DNA of 34,993 nt from an uncultured Bacilli bacterium (lineage in GTDB: Bacteria > Bacillota_I > Bacilli_A > RF39 > UBA660): assembly GCA_934087515.1 (NCBI GenBank), contig CAKOIY010000005.1:1-34993 (forward strand). The letters are read 5' to 3'. The notes below the pieces were generated by a model. That model saw only the letters and a program-made list of their open reading frames with translations, searched no databases and was not told the origin of the DNA. Within the stretch, counting starts at the first letter, position 1. Each line of letters starts with the position of its first letter. Both the position numbers and the translations under genes were made by a program. Below are positions 1 through 8,337 of this stretch, in pieces.

Positions 1-2
1 CT

Positions 3-635
3 GTTAAAGAACAATTAAAAGACTTAAAACCAAGTAATAACAAAATAGAAAAAATATATAATAAAGAACCAGATAATGTAGCAAAAGAATATGAAGAAAT
101 AAGTATGAATATACAAACACCAAAAGTAACAGTAGGATACAAAATAAACAAAGAATATTTTAAAGATTTAAACCTTACAGATTTAAAGTTAGATATTTAT
201 TTGCATAGCATCTTTGATATAGCTCTAGGAACAACTTCGCTTATAAGAGAGAAATGGTTAAATGATAATCTTTTTCTTAATAGCTTTTATAGAATATCAG
301 AAATTGAAACTCATTATCTAATTGAATTATATGCTACAACAGAAAAACCAAAAGAATTAATCGATGAATTATTAAAATATATTACAGATTTAAAAATAGA
401 TGAAGAAAGCTTTGCTAGGGAGAAAAAATTATGGATTGCTAGTGAGATAAAAGCAACAGATAGCCCTATGAGTGCTGTTTACTCAGTATTAGATGATATA
501 CTAGATTATGGCGAATATATTCCTAATAAAATAGAAATAGTCAAGGAATTAGATTATCAAACACTAGTAAAAGTAAAAGAAAGTTTAAATTTTGATAATA
601 GAATAATTATAAAAATATTGCCGAAAAGTAATTAA
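3..635 (+). CDS. M16 family zinc metallopeptidase, C-terminal part (5' truncated by window edge)
   Basis: The reading frame is open from base 3 of the window, so the first ATG at 105 is internal and the gene begins upstream. The visible 210 residues look like the last domain of an M16 (insulinase/processing-peptidase) protein of the Bacilli YmfF/YmfH type. The cues are a PKVTVGYK strand, a GTTS turn followed by IREKWLNDNL where M16 proteins have a GxxS-x-LY/REEGL element, then an alternating strand/helix ending in a short IIIKILP strand. The HxxEH zinc site of M16 enzymes lies in the missing N-terminal half, so I cannot say whether this copy is catalytic (YmfH-like) or an inactive partner (YmfF-like). 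Stop TAA at 633-635. Confidence 0.7.
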   Translation, partial: VKEQLKDLKPSNNKIEKIYNKEPDNVAKEYEEISMNIQTPKVTVGYKINKEYFKDLNLTDLKLDIYLHSIFDIALGTTSLIREKWLNDNLFLNSFYRISEIETHYLIELYATTEKPKELIDELLKYITDLKIDEESFAREKKLWIASEIKATDSPMSAVYSVLDDILDYGEYIPNKIEIVKELDYQTLVKVKESLNFDNRIIIKILPKSN

Positions 636-721
636 AATATAAAGATAAAACTTTAGAAGCATATAAAAAAGTTAAAGAATGAGGTACAGGTAAAATCCTG
701 CAGCTAGTCCTTTAACTAAAA

Positions 722-759
722 ATAATATACCATAATTTGACTTGAAATTCAAATTAAAA
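722..759 (+). repeat. Imperfect 38-nt direct repeat, copy 1
   Basis: This stretch begins ATAATATACCA and contains AAATTCAAAT. It aligns without gaps to 867-904 with 29 of 38 identical positions, and eight of the nine differences are transitions. The centre-to-centre distance is 145 nt. It also contains the near-palindrome TTGAAATTCAA. Confidence 0.6.
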
Positions 760-812
760 CTATTTATGATAGCAAAAACAATTTTAGTTATTTAATCAAT
801 TTGCAATATAAA

Positions 813-862
813 AAGTTGAAACCACAGGAAATTCAAAAATCGCCCGTTAACGGTTTCAACTT
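813..862 (+). other. Stem-loop: 11-bp perfect inverted repeat
   Basis: AAGTTGAAACC (813-823) is the exact reverse complement of GGTTTCAACTT (852-862). The 28-nt loop contains a second palindrome, CCGTTAACGG (844-853), which would compete with the long stem. There is no T-run after it, so it is not a terminator. It lies between the two 38-nt repeats. Confidence 0.6.
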
Positions 863-866
863 AAAG

Positions 867-904
867 ATAATATACCACAATCTAGTTCAAAATTCAAATC
901 AAAT
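867..904 (+). repeat. Imperfect 38-nt direct repeat, copy 2
   Basis: Second copy of the repeat at 722-759, beginning ATAATATACCA and containing AAATTCAAAT. No further copies were seen in the window. Confidence 0.6.
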
Positions 905-953
905 GTATATTATCTGCTAAATATTTTATCCAAAAAGTTCAAAACACTATAAG

Positions 954-980
954 GAACTAAGCAATAGTTCTTTTTCTTTA
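954..980 (+). terminator. Rho-independent terminator without an upstream ORF
   Basis: GAACTA (954-959) pairs with TAGTTC (965-970) around a 5-nt loop and is followed directly by TTTTTCTTT. The nearest upstream gene stops 320 nt earlier. It could therefore end either a long 3' UTR of the M16 gene or a separate small RNA from the 640-950 region. Confidence 0.6.
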
Positions 981-1061
981 AAATATACAGAAACCAATAG
1001 ATTTTATAATATAAATAAGCGTTAACTTAACATCAATAAATATATTTTTTCGCTTATATTC

Positions 1062-1090
1062 TTGCAAAATACTAATTTTTTTGATATATT
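1062..1090 (+). promoter_or_regulatory. SigA-type promoter for the 1117 gene
   Basis: TTGCAA (1062-1067), a 17-bp spacer, then TATATT (1085-1090). The initiation point would fall near 1097, giving a short leader containing the AGGAG Shine-Dalgarno. Confidence 0.55.
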
Positions 1091-1116
1091 TTATATAGAG
1101 TAAGGAGAGGGTAAAC

Positions 1117-1617
1117 ATGAATATAAGCATGTTTCTAGTGTTCCCTGGAATACTAATAACAATCGGAGTATTCTTGCTAATTTTATCAATAATTATAGTA
1201 ATAATTGCTTATAAAACAGCAGATAAACCACTAAAAAATTCTCTAGTAGCTTCAAATTATGATACTAGTATTAAAGAAAAAGACTATTATAATAATGAAA
1301 GTCCAAAAATGGTTTTAGAAGCAAATAGTAAAAACAAAGAACAAGAGGAAAATAAAATAGACAACACTAAAGTATTTAAATTTCCAGCTAGTCATAAAAA
1401 TGTTCCAATAAGTGAAGTAAATAATGATGTAAGTGATAGAATAAATAAAATGGATGAAGAATTTGCAAAAGAAATGGATAATACATCAAACAAAGACGAA
1501 TTAATAAAGATTCCACCAATAGATACACCAACAAAAGAAGAAGAATTTGAAGAATTAGAACCTAAAGAATCAAATAAAGAAACTAAAGAAGACGATGATG
1601 ATATTGAGCTTTTATAG
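1117..1617 (+). CDS. Small single-pass membrane protein with long acidic disordered tail
   Basis: 166 aa; function unknown. Residues about 6-33 form one very hydrophobic helix rich in Ile/Leu. The rest is low-complexity Lys/Glu/Asn/Asp sequence with no hydrophobic core, ending in an acidic run (EDDDDIELL). This suggests an N-terminally anchored protein with a flexible tail, probably cytoplasmic since the charged flank after the helix (YKTADKPLK) is positive. The start is supported by AGGAG about 8 nt upstream and the promoter at 1062. It is monocistronic and convergent with the sulfatase-fold gene on the minus strand. Confidence 0.75.
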   Translation: MNISMFLVFPGILITIGVFLLILSIIIVIIAYKTADKPLKNSLVASNYDTSIKEKDYYNNESPKMVLEANSKNKEQEENKIDNTKVFKFPASHKNVPISEVNNDVSDRINKMDEEFAKEMDNTSNKDELIKIPPIDTPTKEEEFEELEPKESNKETKEDDDDIELL

Positions 1618-1650
1618 TTTCTTTTTTTTTGCTATTATAATTTATTGTTA

Positions 1651-1680
1651 AGAAAAAACACTAAATCTAATCAGTGTTTT
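1651..1680 (-). terminator. Terminator of the LtaS-like gene
   Basis: AAAACACT (1655-1662) and AGTGTTTT (1673-1680) form an 8-bp stem with a 10-nt loop. On the minus strand the stem runs into six T's. The hairpin overlaps the stop codon of the minus-strand gene and could weakly serve the convergent plus-strand gene too. Confidence 0.7.
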
Positions 1681-3604
1681 CTATGTGCTTTTCAATATAC
1701 TTATAATAATTAGTATCTAATAACATACTAGAAGCATTAGTCTTATTAAAACTTTCAATTCTCTTATTATTAATATATTGTTTAGTAGTACTATCATCTA
1801 AATAAATAAACTTATTTTTCTTTTCATTATAATAACCTTTATCAGTTAAAAAACTTCTGTCATTAAATATAACTATTCCTTCACTATTACTCATAATATC
1901 TTTACCAATAATAACTCTAGAATCATAATTTAATCCAAACATATTAAGAAGAGTAGGGAGAATATCTATATTAGAAGCATACTTATTAATTCTTTCATGT
2001 TTTAAACTAGAATTATAAATAATAAGGCCAGATTTATATTTATCATATGGATTATTAAGAGGCTCTATTTCATTTAATTCTTCATCACTTAAACCATAAG
2101 GGTAATGATCAGGAACAATTACAATAACTGTGTCATCTATTAAATTATTTTTTTCTAAATTATTGAGTAAATTTTCCATAGCTTTATCTAAATCAATAAG
2201 AGCACTTATATAAGCCTTAACATGAGTAGAATAACTTAAATTATTAACTTCTTCTTTATGTTTTTTAGCCATATCATTAGAATCAAAATCATGAGATAAA
2301 TGAGAACTTATACTCATATAATAAGTCATAAAATTCTTGCTATCTTTGTAATCATTAAATGTTTCTTTAAACATTTCTTCATCGCTCTGAGGCCATAAAT
2401 TACAATTAATTTTTTTCTCTAAACCATTTCCGCATCCCATATATTTATCAAAGCCAAAATTAGGCATAACTATATCTCTATTATAAAAATTATATTTTCC
2501 ATCATGATAAGAGTAAGTTTTATAACCCCTTTTTTTAAGCATCTTAGGATAAGTATAAGGATAAACATTATTTTGTGAAGCAATATAACTCCAAGTTCCT
2601 TCTCTGGGCAAAACACCTGTTAAATTAGTATATTCACCATCTGAAGTAGAAGCATAATATATAGGAGTATAAAAATTAGTAAACTCTAAGCTATTATTTA
2701 TCATTTTATATAAAGTAGGAGTAAGTTTTTTATCAATGGCTCTAAAATATAAAGATTCAGCAGTAACAAAAATAAGATTCTTATCTTTAAAAACCCCTGT
2801 ATATGTATTCTTGTTGGTAGGAACATTTTTCATAAAATAACTATTCAACTTTTTAACTTTACTATTACTAGAAGTTATCTCGTTAAAGTTAATATTAGTA
2901 ACATTATATTTAGTATTATCTTTTTCTTTAAACACATATTTAGTATCATTTTCTTTTAAAATGTCTTCATCATAAGAATTATTATATCTATATAAATCAA
3001 TTACCATTCCTCCAATTAAACCAAAATCTTTATTATTCTTAACTTCACTATTAGTTTTATTAAGTAAATTTGTTTTACAATAAATATCATTATTAGTTTT
3101 AATATTAATAAATAATGATAAAAAGATAATCGCAATACTTAAAGTACTAGTAATTAATAAACTCCAAAATCTTTTTTTATCTATATAATCATTAGTTTTT
3201 ATTATAGAAAAACTAGTAAAACCAAATAATCCCAGTATAATTAGTATTCCCCAAATATGATCTAATATTTCTTTTATAATAGCATTTATAAATCCAAATA
3301 CTTGTCCACCATTTACTAAAGAATATACTGAAAAAAAACAATCATAAAAACTATAATGAACGTACTGCGCAATAAAAAATACTGTAATAATTCCAAGTAT
3401 CATAATCTTTATTAATTTATTAATTTTATCATTTTTAAAACAGGTAATTAAACATAAAAAACTTGCTAAAAAAAGACTTTCTAAAATATCAAATAATATA
3501 AATATAAAAGATATACTATTATATATAAGTAAAGAAAAAACAATACCTAAAATAAATAAAAAAACAAATATTACTAAAAAACTCTTAAATCTCTTCATAT
3601 ACAA
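1667..3604 (-). CDS. LTA synthase family sulfatase-fold phosphoglycerol transferase
   Basis: 645 aa, an integral membrane enzyme with an extracellular catalytic domain. About five hydrophobic helices occupy residues 5-170, followed by an alkaline-phosphatase-superfamily domain. Metal and catalytic signatures match LtaS: E283 in TAESLYF (the SLES position), T320 in YASTSDGEY (the Thr nucleophile), H435 in SISSHLSHDF, and D499-H500 in IVPDHYPYG. LtaS enzymes transfer glycerol phosphate from phosphatidylglycerol to a glycolipid anchor; the exact polymer made here is not readable from sequence. AAGGTGG precedes the first ATG; the second ATG, two codons later, is an alternative. The gene lies about 220 nt downstream of the rarA start's partner stop, with a 6-nt gap to rarA, so the two are probably cotranscribed. 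Confidence 0.88.
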   Translation of the reverse strand: MYMKRFKSFLVIFVFLFILGIVFSLLIYNSISFIFILFDILESLFLASFLCLITCFKNDKINKLIKIMILGIITVFFIAQYVHYSFYDCFFSVYSLVNGGQVFGFINAIIKEILDHIWGILIILGLFGFTSFSIIKTNDYIDKKRFWSLLITSTLSIAIIFLSLFINIKTNNDIYCKTNLLNKTNSEVKNNKDFGLIGGMVIDLYRYNNSYDEDILKENDTKYVFKEKDNTKYNVTNINFNEITSSNSKVKKLNSYFMKNVPTNKNTYTGVFKDKNLIFVTAESLYFRAIDKKLTPTLYKMINNSLEFTNFYTPIYYASTSDGEYTNLTGVLPREGTWSYIASQNNVYPYTYPKMLKKRGYKTYSYHDGKYNFYNRDIVMPNFGFDKYMGCGNGLEKKINCNLWPQSDEEMFKETFNDYKDSKNFMTYYMSISSHLSHDFDSNDMAKKHKEEVNNLSYSTHVKAYISALIDLDKAMENLLNNLEKNNLIDDTVIVIVPDHYPYGLSDEELNEIEPLNNPYDKYKSGLIIYNSSLKHERINKYASNIDILPTLLNMFGLNYDSRVIIGKDIMSNSEGIVIFNDRSFLTDKGYYNEKKNKFIYLDDSTTKQYINNKRIESFNKTNASSMLLDTNYYKYIEKHIENTD

Positions 3605-3610
3605 ACCACC

Positions 3611-4825
3611 TTAATACTTAAATTTATCAAGTTTTTCTTTAACTTGTTTTAAAGCCATTTCATACTTAGAAGTATCTTTGGGCACATAATATCTTTCATC
3701 TTTTATATTATCAGGTAAATATTGTTGTTTTACAATAGAACCTTTATAATTATGAGGATATTTATACCCAATATAAGGACTTTTTAAATGCTTAGGAATT
3801 TCGCTAACATTTTTAGTTTCTAAATCATTAATAGCTTTAGCAATAGCGAGATATGCAGTATTACTCTTAGGAGAAAGAGCCATTTCAATAACAATATTAG
3901 ACAAAATAATTCTAGCTTCAGGTAGTCCAACTCTTTCACTAGCATTAATAGCACTATCAAGTTTAGGACCTAAACTAGGATTAGCAAGGCCAATATCTTC
4001 ATAACAAATAACAGAAAGTCTACGATAAATACTATCAAGATCTTCAGCAAGCAAAAGTCTAGCCAAATAATGAAGAGCAGCATCAACATCTGAGCCTCTA
4101 ATAGACTTTTGTAGCCCGCTTAATACATCATAATGTCCATCTTCGTTTTTATCATGGAAAAAGTTAGGCTTATTACAAACATTTTTAATTATTTCTATAT
4201 CAATTTTATGTTTATCATTAAAATAATAAGATACTTCAAGTAAATTAAGAGCAAAACGTAAATCTCCTCCAGAAATACTAGCAATATATTTTAATGTTTC
4301 ATCATCAACAATTATATCATTAATTTCATCACATAAAACAGCACGTTTAAGTCCAATATAAATATCATCATTTGTTAAAGATTCAAGTTTGAAAATTTGG
4401 CATCTACTCCTAATAGCAGGATTTATCTTATGATAAGGATTAGAAGTTGTCATTCCAATAAGTGTAAGCAAACCACTTTCTAAACAAGGAAGCAATAAAT
4501 CTTGTTTATCTTTATTCATTCTATGAATTTCATCCATTACTAAAACCATACCATCCAACATTTTAGCTTCTTCGATAACTCTAGATAAATCTTGTTTATT
4601 ATTTAAAGTAGCATTTAAAAAACGATAGTTACACTTCAAATCATTTACTATAGCAGTAGCAATTGAAGTCTTTCCAGTACCAGGATTACCATATAAAATC
4701 ATTGAAAATATTTTTTTATTTTTAACCATATTAGTAAGAATTTTATTATCTCCAATTAAATGAGTTTGACCTACAATATCCGATAAACTTTTTGGTTTTA
4801 AAATAAGTGCAAGTGGTTTGTCCAT
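3611..4825 (-). CDS. rarA: Replication-associated recombination protein A (AAA+ ATPase)
   Basis: 404 aa, cytoplasmic AAA+ ATPase of the RarA/MgsA/WRNIP1 family, which acts at stalled forks and is clamp-loader-like. Seen in order: an N-terminal PxxLxDIVGQ motif, Walker A GNPGTGKT (about 46-53), Walker B with sensor VMDEIHR (about 95-101), the arginine-finger region IRSRCQIF, then the C-terminal MgsA tetramerisation region (DVDAALHYLARLL, ICYEDIGLANP, YKYPHNY). I chose ATG at 4825 rather than a TTG 42 nt upstream. GAGGAGATG lies 5 nt ahead of it, and the family normally starts just before PLA. Confidence 0.93.
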   Translation of the reverse strand: MDKPLALILKPKSLSDIVGQTHLIGDNKILTNMVKNKKIFSMILYGNPGTGKTSIATAIVNDLKCNYRFLNATLNNKQDLSRVIEEAKMLDGMVLVMDEIHRMNKDKQDLLLPCLESGLLTLIGMTTSNPYHKINPAIRSRCQIFKLESLTNDDIYIGLKRAVLCDEINDIIVDDETLKYIASISGGDLRFALNLLEVSYYFNDKHKIDIEIIKNVCNKPNFFHDKNEDGHYDVLSGLQKSIRGSDVDAALHYLARLLLAEDLDSIYRRLSVICYEDIGLANPSLGPKLDSAINASERVGLPEARIILSNIVIEMALSPKSNTAYLAIAKAINDLETKNVSEIPKHLKSPYIGYKYPHNYKGSIVKQQYLPDNIKDERYYVPKDTSKYEMALKQVKEKLDKFKY

Positions 4826-5000
4826 AACTACATCTCCTCGTATAAATATTTTATCAAAAATAAACAAAAATTAAAAGAATAAAAGTAAATTACATGATGG
4901 ATAAATTGAGATTAAAAAAATATAAAGAAAAAACAAATACAATAAAATCTAAGAAAAAATAGTTTTATTAAAGGAAAATGTTTATATTCTAAAGAATTTT

Positions 5001-5009
5001 TGATATAAT
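5001..5009 (+). promoter_or_regulatory. Extended -10 promoter element for xerD-deoB operon
   Basis: TGATATAAT at 5001-5009 gives the TG-n-TATAAT extended -10 form. No good -35 is visible; the best is a weak TTTATA about 17 bp upstream. It lies 19 nt before the xerD start codon, in the divergent gap with rarA. Confidence 0.5.
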
Positions 5010-5027
5010 TAATTATGAGGTAGAATT

Positions 5028-5909
5028 ATGGAAATAATAGAGTATCTAGACTATATTAAGTTTGAAAGAAAATTATCTAATGAAACAGTAAAAAATTATG
5101 AATATGACTTAAACAAATTTATTTCTTATTTGAAAGAAAATCATATTAATAGTTTTAATAAAGTAACTGTAGGTAACATAGAAAACTATCTAAAATATAT
5201 TAGCAAACTTAATTCTAGATCTATTTCAAGAAATATTACTTCTATAAATAATTTATTTATTTTTCTATTAAAAGAAAAACGAGTAAAGAAAAATCCTTGT
5301 GAATTTATAGATAGGCCAAAAATAAAAAAAAGTCTACCAGATACACTAAGTGTAGAAGAAGTATCAAATCTCTTAGATATTCCTTTAAAAACAAAATATG
5401 ATTATAGAAATAAAGCTATGTTAGAGTTAATGTATGGAAGTGGTCTAAGGGTTTCAGAACTTATTTCTCTAACAATGAGGAATATTGATCTTGAAAATGA
5501 TATAGTAAGATGTTTAGGAAAAGGATCAAAAGAAAGAATAGTTCCTATTAATGATTATTCTATGTATTATTTAAAACTATATATTGATAAAAGAAACTTA
5601 TTTTTAATAAATGGTTTTAATGATTATCTATTCTTAAACAATCATGGAAAACAAATGACTAGACAAGGTTTTTTCAAAAATTTAAAAAAAATTCTACTAG
5701 AAAAAGGGATTAAAAAAAATGTAACACCACATACTTTAAGACATTCATTTGCAACTCATATGTTAAGTGGTGGAGCAGATCTTAGAAGTATTCAAATACT
5801 TTTAGGACATAGTGATATTAGCACTACTAAAATATATACTCATATAAGTAAAGAAAAAATAAAACGAGATTATGAAGATTTTCATCCACGTAGTAAGAAG
5901 GAGAGATAA
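5028..5909 (+). CDS. xerD: Tyrosine recombinase XerD-type
   Basis: 293 aa, the usual length for a chromosome-dimer-resolving Xer recombinase. It has a core-binding domain (about 1-85) and a catalytic domain carrying every signature residue: R141 (GSGLRVSEL), K165 (GKGSKER), H235 and R238 (HTLRHSFATH), H261 (LLGHSDISTT) and nucleophile Y270 (KIYTH). I call it XerD rather than XerC because it is followed 2 nt later by deoB, the Bacillus ripX-drm order, and it is not embedded with integrase accessory genes. GAGGT precedes the ATG. Confidence 0.85.
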   Translation: MEIIEYLDYIKFERKLSNETVKNYEYDLNKFISYLKENHINSFNKVTVGNIENYLKYISKLNSRSISRNITSINNLFIFLLKEKRVKKNPCEFIDRPKIKKSLPDTLSVEEVSNLLDIPLKTKYDYRNKAMLELMYGSGLRVSELISLTMRNIDLENDIVRCLGKGSKERIVPINDYSMYYLKLYIDKRNLFLINGFNDYLFLNNHGKQMTRQGFFKNLKKILLEKGIKKNVTPHTLRHSFATHMLSGGADLRSIQILLGHSDISTTKIYTHISKEKIKRDYEDFHPRSKKER

Positions 5910-5911
5910 AA

Positions 5912-7081
5912 ATGAAATTTAAAAGAGTTTTTTTAATAGTTTGTGATTCATTAGGAGTAGGGGAAGCATTAGATGCTTCTAATTATGGAGATGAAGGAGC
6001 ATGTACCCTAGGGCATATAAATGAGACTAATCATTTGTTTATACCAAATTTAAAAAAATTAGGATTTCTTAACACTATTAATATGAGTGCTAATGATGAA
6101 ACTGAAGGATACTATACTATAGCAAGACCTACAAACAAAGGAAAAGATACATTATGTGGTCATTATGAAATAATGGGAGTTCGTTGTAGTTATGCTTTTC
6201 CAACTTTTCCTAATGGTTTTCCTAAAGAACTAATTGAGGAACTAGAGCGATTAACTGGGCGTAAAATAATTGGAAATATAAGTGCTAGTGGTACTGAAAT
6301 AATTAAGGAATTGGGAGAAAGACAAATGGAAACTGGAGAATTAATTGTCTATACTTCCGGGGATTCTGTATTACAAATAGCAGCACATGAAAGTATTATT
6401 CCGCTTCAAGAATTATATGAAATATGCGAAATAGCAAGAAAAATAACTAGTTCAAAAGATGAATGGAGAGTTGGGCGTATCATTGCTAGACCATACAAAG
6501 GAAAAAATAAAAGTGATTTTGTAAGAACTAGTAATCGGAGAGATTTTGCTATGGATCCGCCATCAAAATCAGTACTAGAAAAACTAGAAGAAAAAAAATT
6601 GAGTGTTATTTCAATAGGAAAAATTTATGATATATTTAATGGAAAAGGTATTACTAAAAAAATAAGATCTGCTAATAACAAAGATGGAGTAGATAAATTA
6701 CTTGACATTATGGATAAAAAGTTTAATGGTATATGTTTTGCCAATTTAAATGACTTTGATACACTATATGGTCATAGAAGAGATCCAGAGGGTTATGCCA
6801 GAGCAATTGAAGAATTAGATGTTGAAATTCCTATGATTCTTAATAAATTAAATAATGATGATTTACTAATAATAACTGCCGATCATGGAAATGATCCAAC
6901 CTTTAAAGGAACTGATCATACTAGAGAAAACACTCCAGTATTAATTTACAGTAGAATATTCAAAGAACCAAAAATGCTACCTATCATGAATACTTTTGCC
7001 GATATTGGCGCGACCATTGCAGACAATTTTGATGTTGATAAACCGATGATTGGTACAAGCTATTTAGAAAAATTAAAATAA
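5912..7081 (+). CDS. deoB: Phosphopentomutase
   Basis: 389 aa, full length for the DeoB/Drm alkaline-phosphatase-superfamily enzyme that interconverts (deoxy)ribose 1-phosphate and 5-phosphate in nucleoside salvage. Visible: D12 in VCDSLGVG (first metal ligand), phosphoacceptor T80 in GKDTLCGHYEIMG, the NLNDFDTLYGHRRDPEGYA block, and C-terminal metal ligands in TADHGNDPTFKGTDHTREN. AAGGAGAG precedes the ATG. It is the second gene of an operon with xerD (2-nt gap) and the following membrane protein (16-nt gap). Confidence 0.95.
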   Translation: MKFKRVFLIVCDSLGVGEALDASNYGDEGACTLGHINETNHLFIPNLKKLGFLNTINMSANDETEGYYTIARPTNKGKDTLCGHYEIMGVRCSYAFPTFPNGFPKELIEELERLTGRKIIGNISASGTEIIKELGERQMETGELIVYTSGDSVLQIAAHESIIPLQELYEICEIARKITSSKDEWRVGRIIARPYKGKNKSDFVRTSNRRDFAMDPPSKSVLEKLEEKKLSVISIGKIYDIFNGKGITKKIRSANNKDGVDKLLDIMDKKFNGICFANLNDFDTLYGHRRDPEGYARAIEELDVEIPMILNKLNNDDLLIITADHGNDPTFKGTDHTRENTPVLIYSRIFKEPKMLPIMNTFADIGATIADNFDVDKPMIGTSYLEKLK

Positions 7082-7097
7082 AGAAAGAGGGAGTTAT

Positions 7098-7655
7098 ATG
7101 AATGATAAAGATACCAAACAACAAAGTAATACAGAAATAAATAAAAATAAAAAAGCTATAAGATTTGTAATAATTGCAGGTATTATATTAATACTAATTG
7201 CTATAAGTACACTTGTCTTTAAAAACGATGATAAACACATTTTAAAAAGTGAATACAGCATGCACGAAGTAGGGTATATAGATGATATAGAAGTAACATT
7301 AGTGAATGCGTCCTATATTAATAATGATACAGGAATTGAAGTAACCTTTGAATTAACTAATAAACGAGATAATACTATTACTATAACTCCAGATGATTAT
7401 TTTGTATTTTACGATATAAATAAAGTTCAAATACCAAATAAATATACTAATGATAAAAATATTATAAAAAAAGATGAAACAATCACATATAAATTACAAT
7501 ATGATGTAACAAAAAAAGAATTATATGAAATATATTTTTATTCGCAAGTTGTAGAAAATAATATTAAATTCAGTTTCAAATCAAGTGATATTAGTACTAA
7601 TGTTTTGGACGAAGAAAATGTAAATGATAATGAGGAGCAATCAATAGAAGAATAA
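7098..7655 (+). CDS. Membrane-anchored DUF4352-like Ig-fold protein
   Basis: 185 aa. A short Lys/Asn-rich cytoplasmic start is followed by one hydrophobic helix (about 21-42). The exported domain has an alternating strand pattern typical of DUF4352/telokin-like Ig folds: an IEVTLVNASY strand, IEVTFELTNKRDNTITITPDDYFVFYD, then ITYKLQYDV. It ends in an acidic tail. There is no Cys lipobox, so it is a membrane-anchored rather than lipidated protein. Function unknown; such domains often occur in extracytoplasmic binding proteins. AGAGGGAG precedes the ATG, and it is the last gene of the xerD-deoB operon, followed by a strong terminator. Confidence 0.6.
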   Translation: MNDKDTKQQSNTEINKNKKAIRFVIIAGIILILIAISTLVFKNDDKHILKSEYSMHEVGYIDDIEVTLVNASYINNDTGIEVTFELTNKRDNTITITPDDYFVFYDINKVQIPNKYTNDKNIIKKDETITYKLQYDVTKKELYEIYFYSQVVENNIKFSFKSSDISTNVLDEENVNDNEEQSIEE

Positions 7656-7662
7656 AAGTAGA

Positions 7663-7701
7663 ACAAGGGCTTAACAATTGTTAATAAGTCCTTGTTTTTT
7701 T
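7663..7701 (+). terminator. Terminator of xerD-deoB operon
   Basis: ACAAGGGCTTA (7663-7673) pairs with TAAGTCCTTGT (7685-7695), 11 bp with one G-T wobble, followed by a T-run to 7701. Confidence 0.85.
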
Positions 7702-7713
7702 GCTTGTAATAAC

Positions 7714-7779
7714 GTTTACACATGTTTACACTATGTATGTGCGTTTTACTATATTTTACATATATTGATGTTATATAAT
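7714..7779 (+). promoter_or_regulatory. Promoter region of the 7800 gene with two GTTTACAC operator-like repeats
   Basis: GTTTACAC occurs at 7714-7721 and 7724-7731, 10 bp apart (one helical turn). The second copy provides a TTTACA -35 (7725-7730) lying 19 bp from a TATATT -10 (7750-7755). A stronger TATAAT at 7774-7779 lies nearer the gene but lacks a clear -35. The same octamer, inverted, occurs three times in the promoter of the HTH regulator at 10191, which suggests a common repressor. Confidence 0.5.
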
Positions 7780-7799
7780 TTAATTGGAGGTAATAAACT

Positions 7800-8000
7800 A
7801 TGATATTAAATATAGAAAGTAAATATGATAAAATTGCAGATGAATTAGGCTCATATATGTACTGTGAAGTATCAAATGATTTTTTTGAGAAATTAGAACA
7901 TGGTTGTTATAATGATACGCTTACAATAATAGGGAGAATTTGTTTAGTTTTTTTAATTGCAAGAATAATTGTAGGGTTTCTTAATAAAGTTTCAGAATAG
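7800..8000 (+). CDS. 66-aa membrane protein of unknown function
   Basis: The start is well supported by GGAGGT 8 nt ahead of the ATG. The first 38 residues are soluble and acidic with two Cys (YMYCEVSND, EHGCYND). Residues about 40-62 form one hydrophobic helix containing an internal Cys (IIGRICLVFLIARIIVGFL). I do not recognise a family. Its promoter carries the GTTTACAC repeats also found ahead of the HTH/ATP-grasp operon, so it may belong to that regulon. A holin- or toxin-like role is possible on size and topology alone but has no direct support. Confidence 0.6.
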   Translation: MILNIESKYDKIADELGSYMYCEVSNDFFEKLEHGCYNDTLTIIGRICLVFLIARIIVGFLNKVSE

Positions 8001-8190
8001 TGTGACTTTTTAATGAATTTTATGTATATTTTAGATGGAGTTGTTAAGATTAGGAAATTACACAAGTTAACATAATATCAATTATAGGAAGAAATAAAAG
8101 TTTGAAAAAACAATCTACAAATTTATTATTAAATTAATTAATAATCTATAAAATTAATAATAATTTATTCCATTTATTTTCAAAATCTAT

Positions 8191-8217
8191 CATAGGTATC
8201 AAAAGCTATGTTTTTTT
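8191..8217 (+). terminator. Weak terminator downstream of the 66-aa gene
   Basis: CATAG (8191-8195) pairs with CTATG (8206-8210) over a 10-nt loop, followed by seven T's. The stem is only 5 bp. Confidence 0.45.
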
Positions 8218-8337
8218 ATGCTTAATTATTCTACTTTATTTTAAATCAACACATATAATTATACATCTAAATAATTCTCGATTTAATATACAGCACTACA
8301 TATATTATATTTTATTTACTAGAATATTTTATTTCAA

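Larger units (their letters stand above)
636..1116. other. 481-bp gene-free region with hairpins and repeats
   Basis: No convincing ORF. Contents: a small CAGG/CCTG hairpin near 687-700, two 38-nt imperfect direct repeats (722-759 and 867-904), an 11-bp inverted repeat (813-823 with 852-862), a terminator-like hairpin with T-run (954-980), and a promoter for the 1117 gene (1062-1090). Together these look like one or more untranslated structured transcripts ending at the 954-980 terminator, but no known RNA family was recognised. A 15-codon frame ending LEAYKKVKE at 632-682 has no start codon or RBS. Confidence 0.5.

Noticed and set aside
640..760. Resemblance of this stretch (AAGTTAAAG, a small hairpin, then GCTAGTCC) to a Cas9 tracrRNA nexus
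   Set aside because: No cas gene, CRISPR array or matching anti-repeat is in the window; the similarity is short and in AT-rich DNA.
722..904. Possible two-repeat CRISPR array
   Set aside because: The copies are only 29/38 identical and are separated by 107 nt containing an inverted repeat; not array-like.
4894..4962. 22-codon Lys-rich frame (MMDKLRLKKY...) between rarA and xerD
   Set aside because: No RBS, composition expected from A-rich DNA, and no terminator or promoter of its own.
5028..5909. Phage or ICE integrase instead of XerD
   Set aside because: Length, the full Xer motif set and the xerD-deoB order fit the housekeeping recombinase; no other mobile-element gene is nearby.
7538..7723. 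61-codon minus-strand frame
   Set aside because: It runs antisense through the DUF4352-like gene and the terminator, with no RBS and a codon pattern of a shadow frame.
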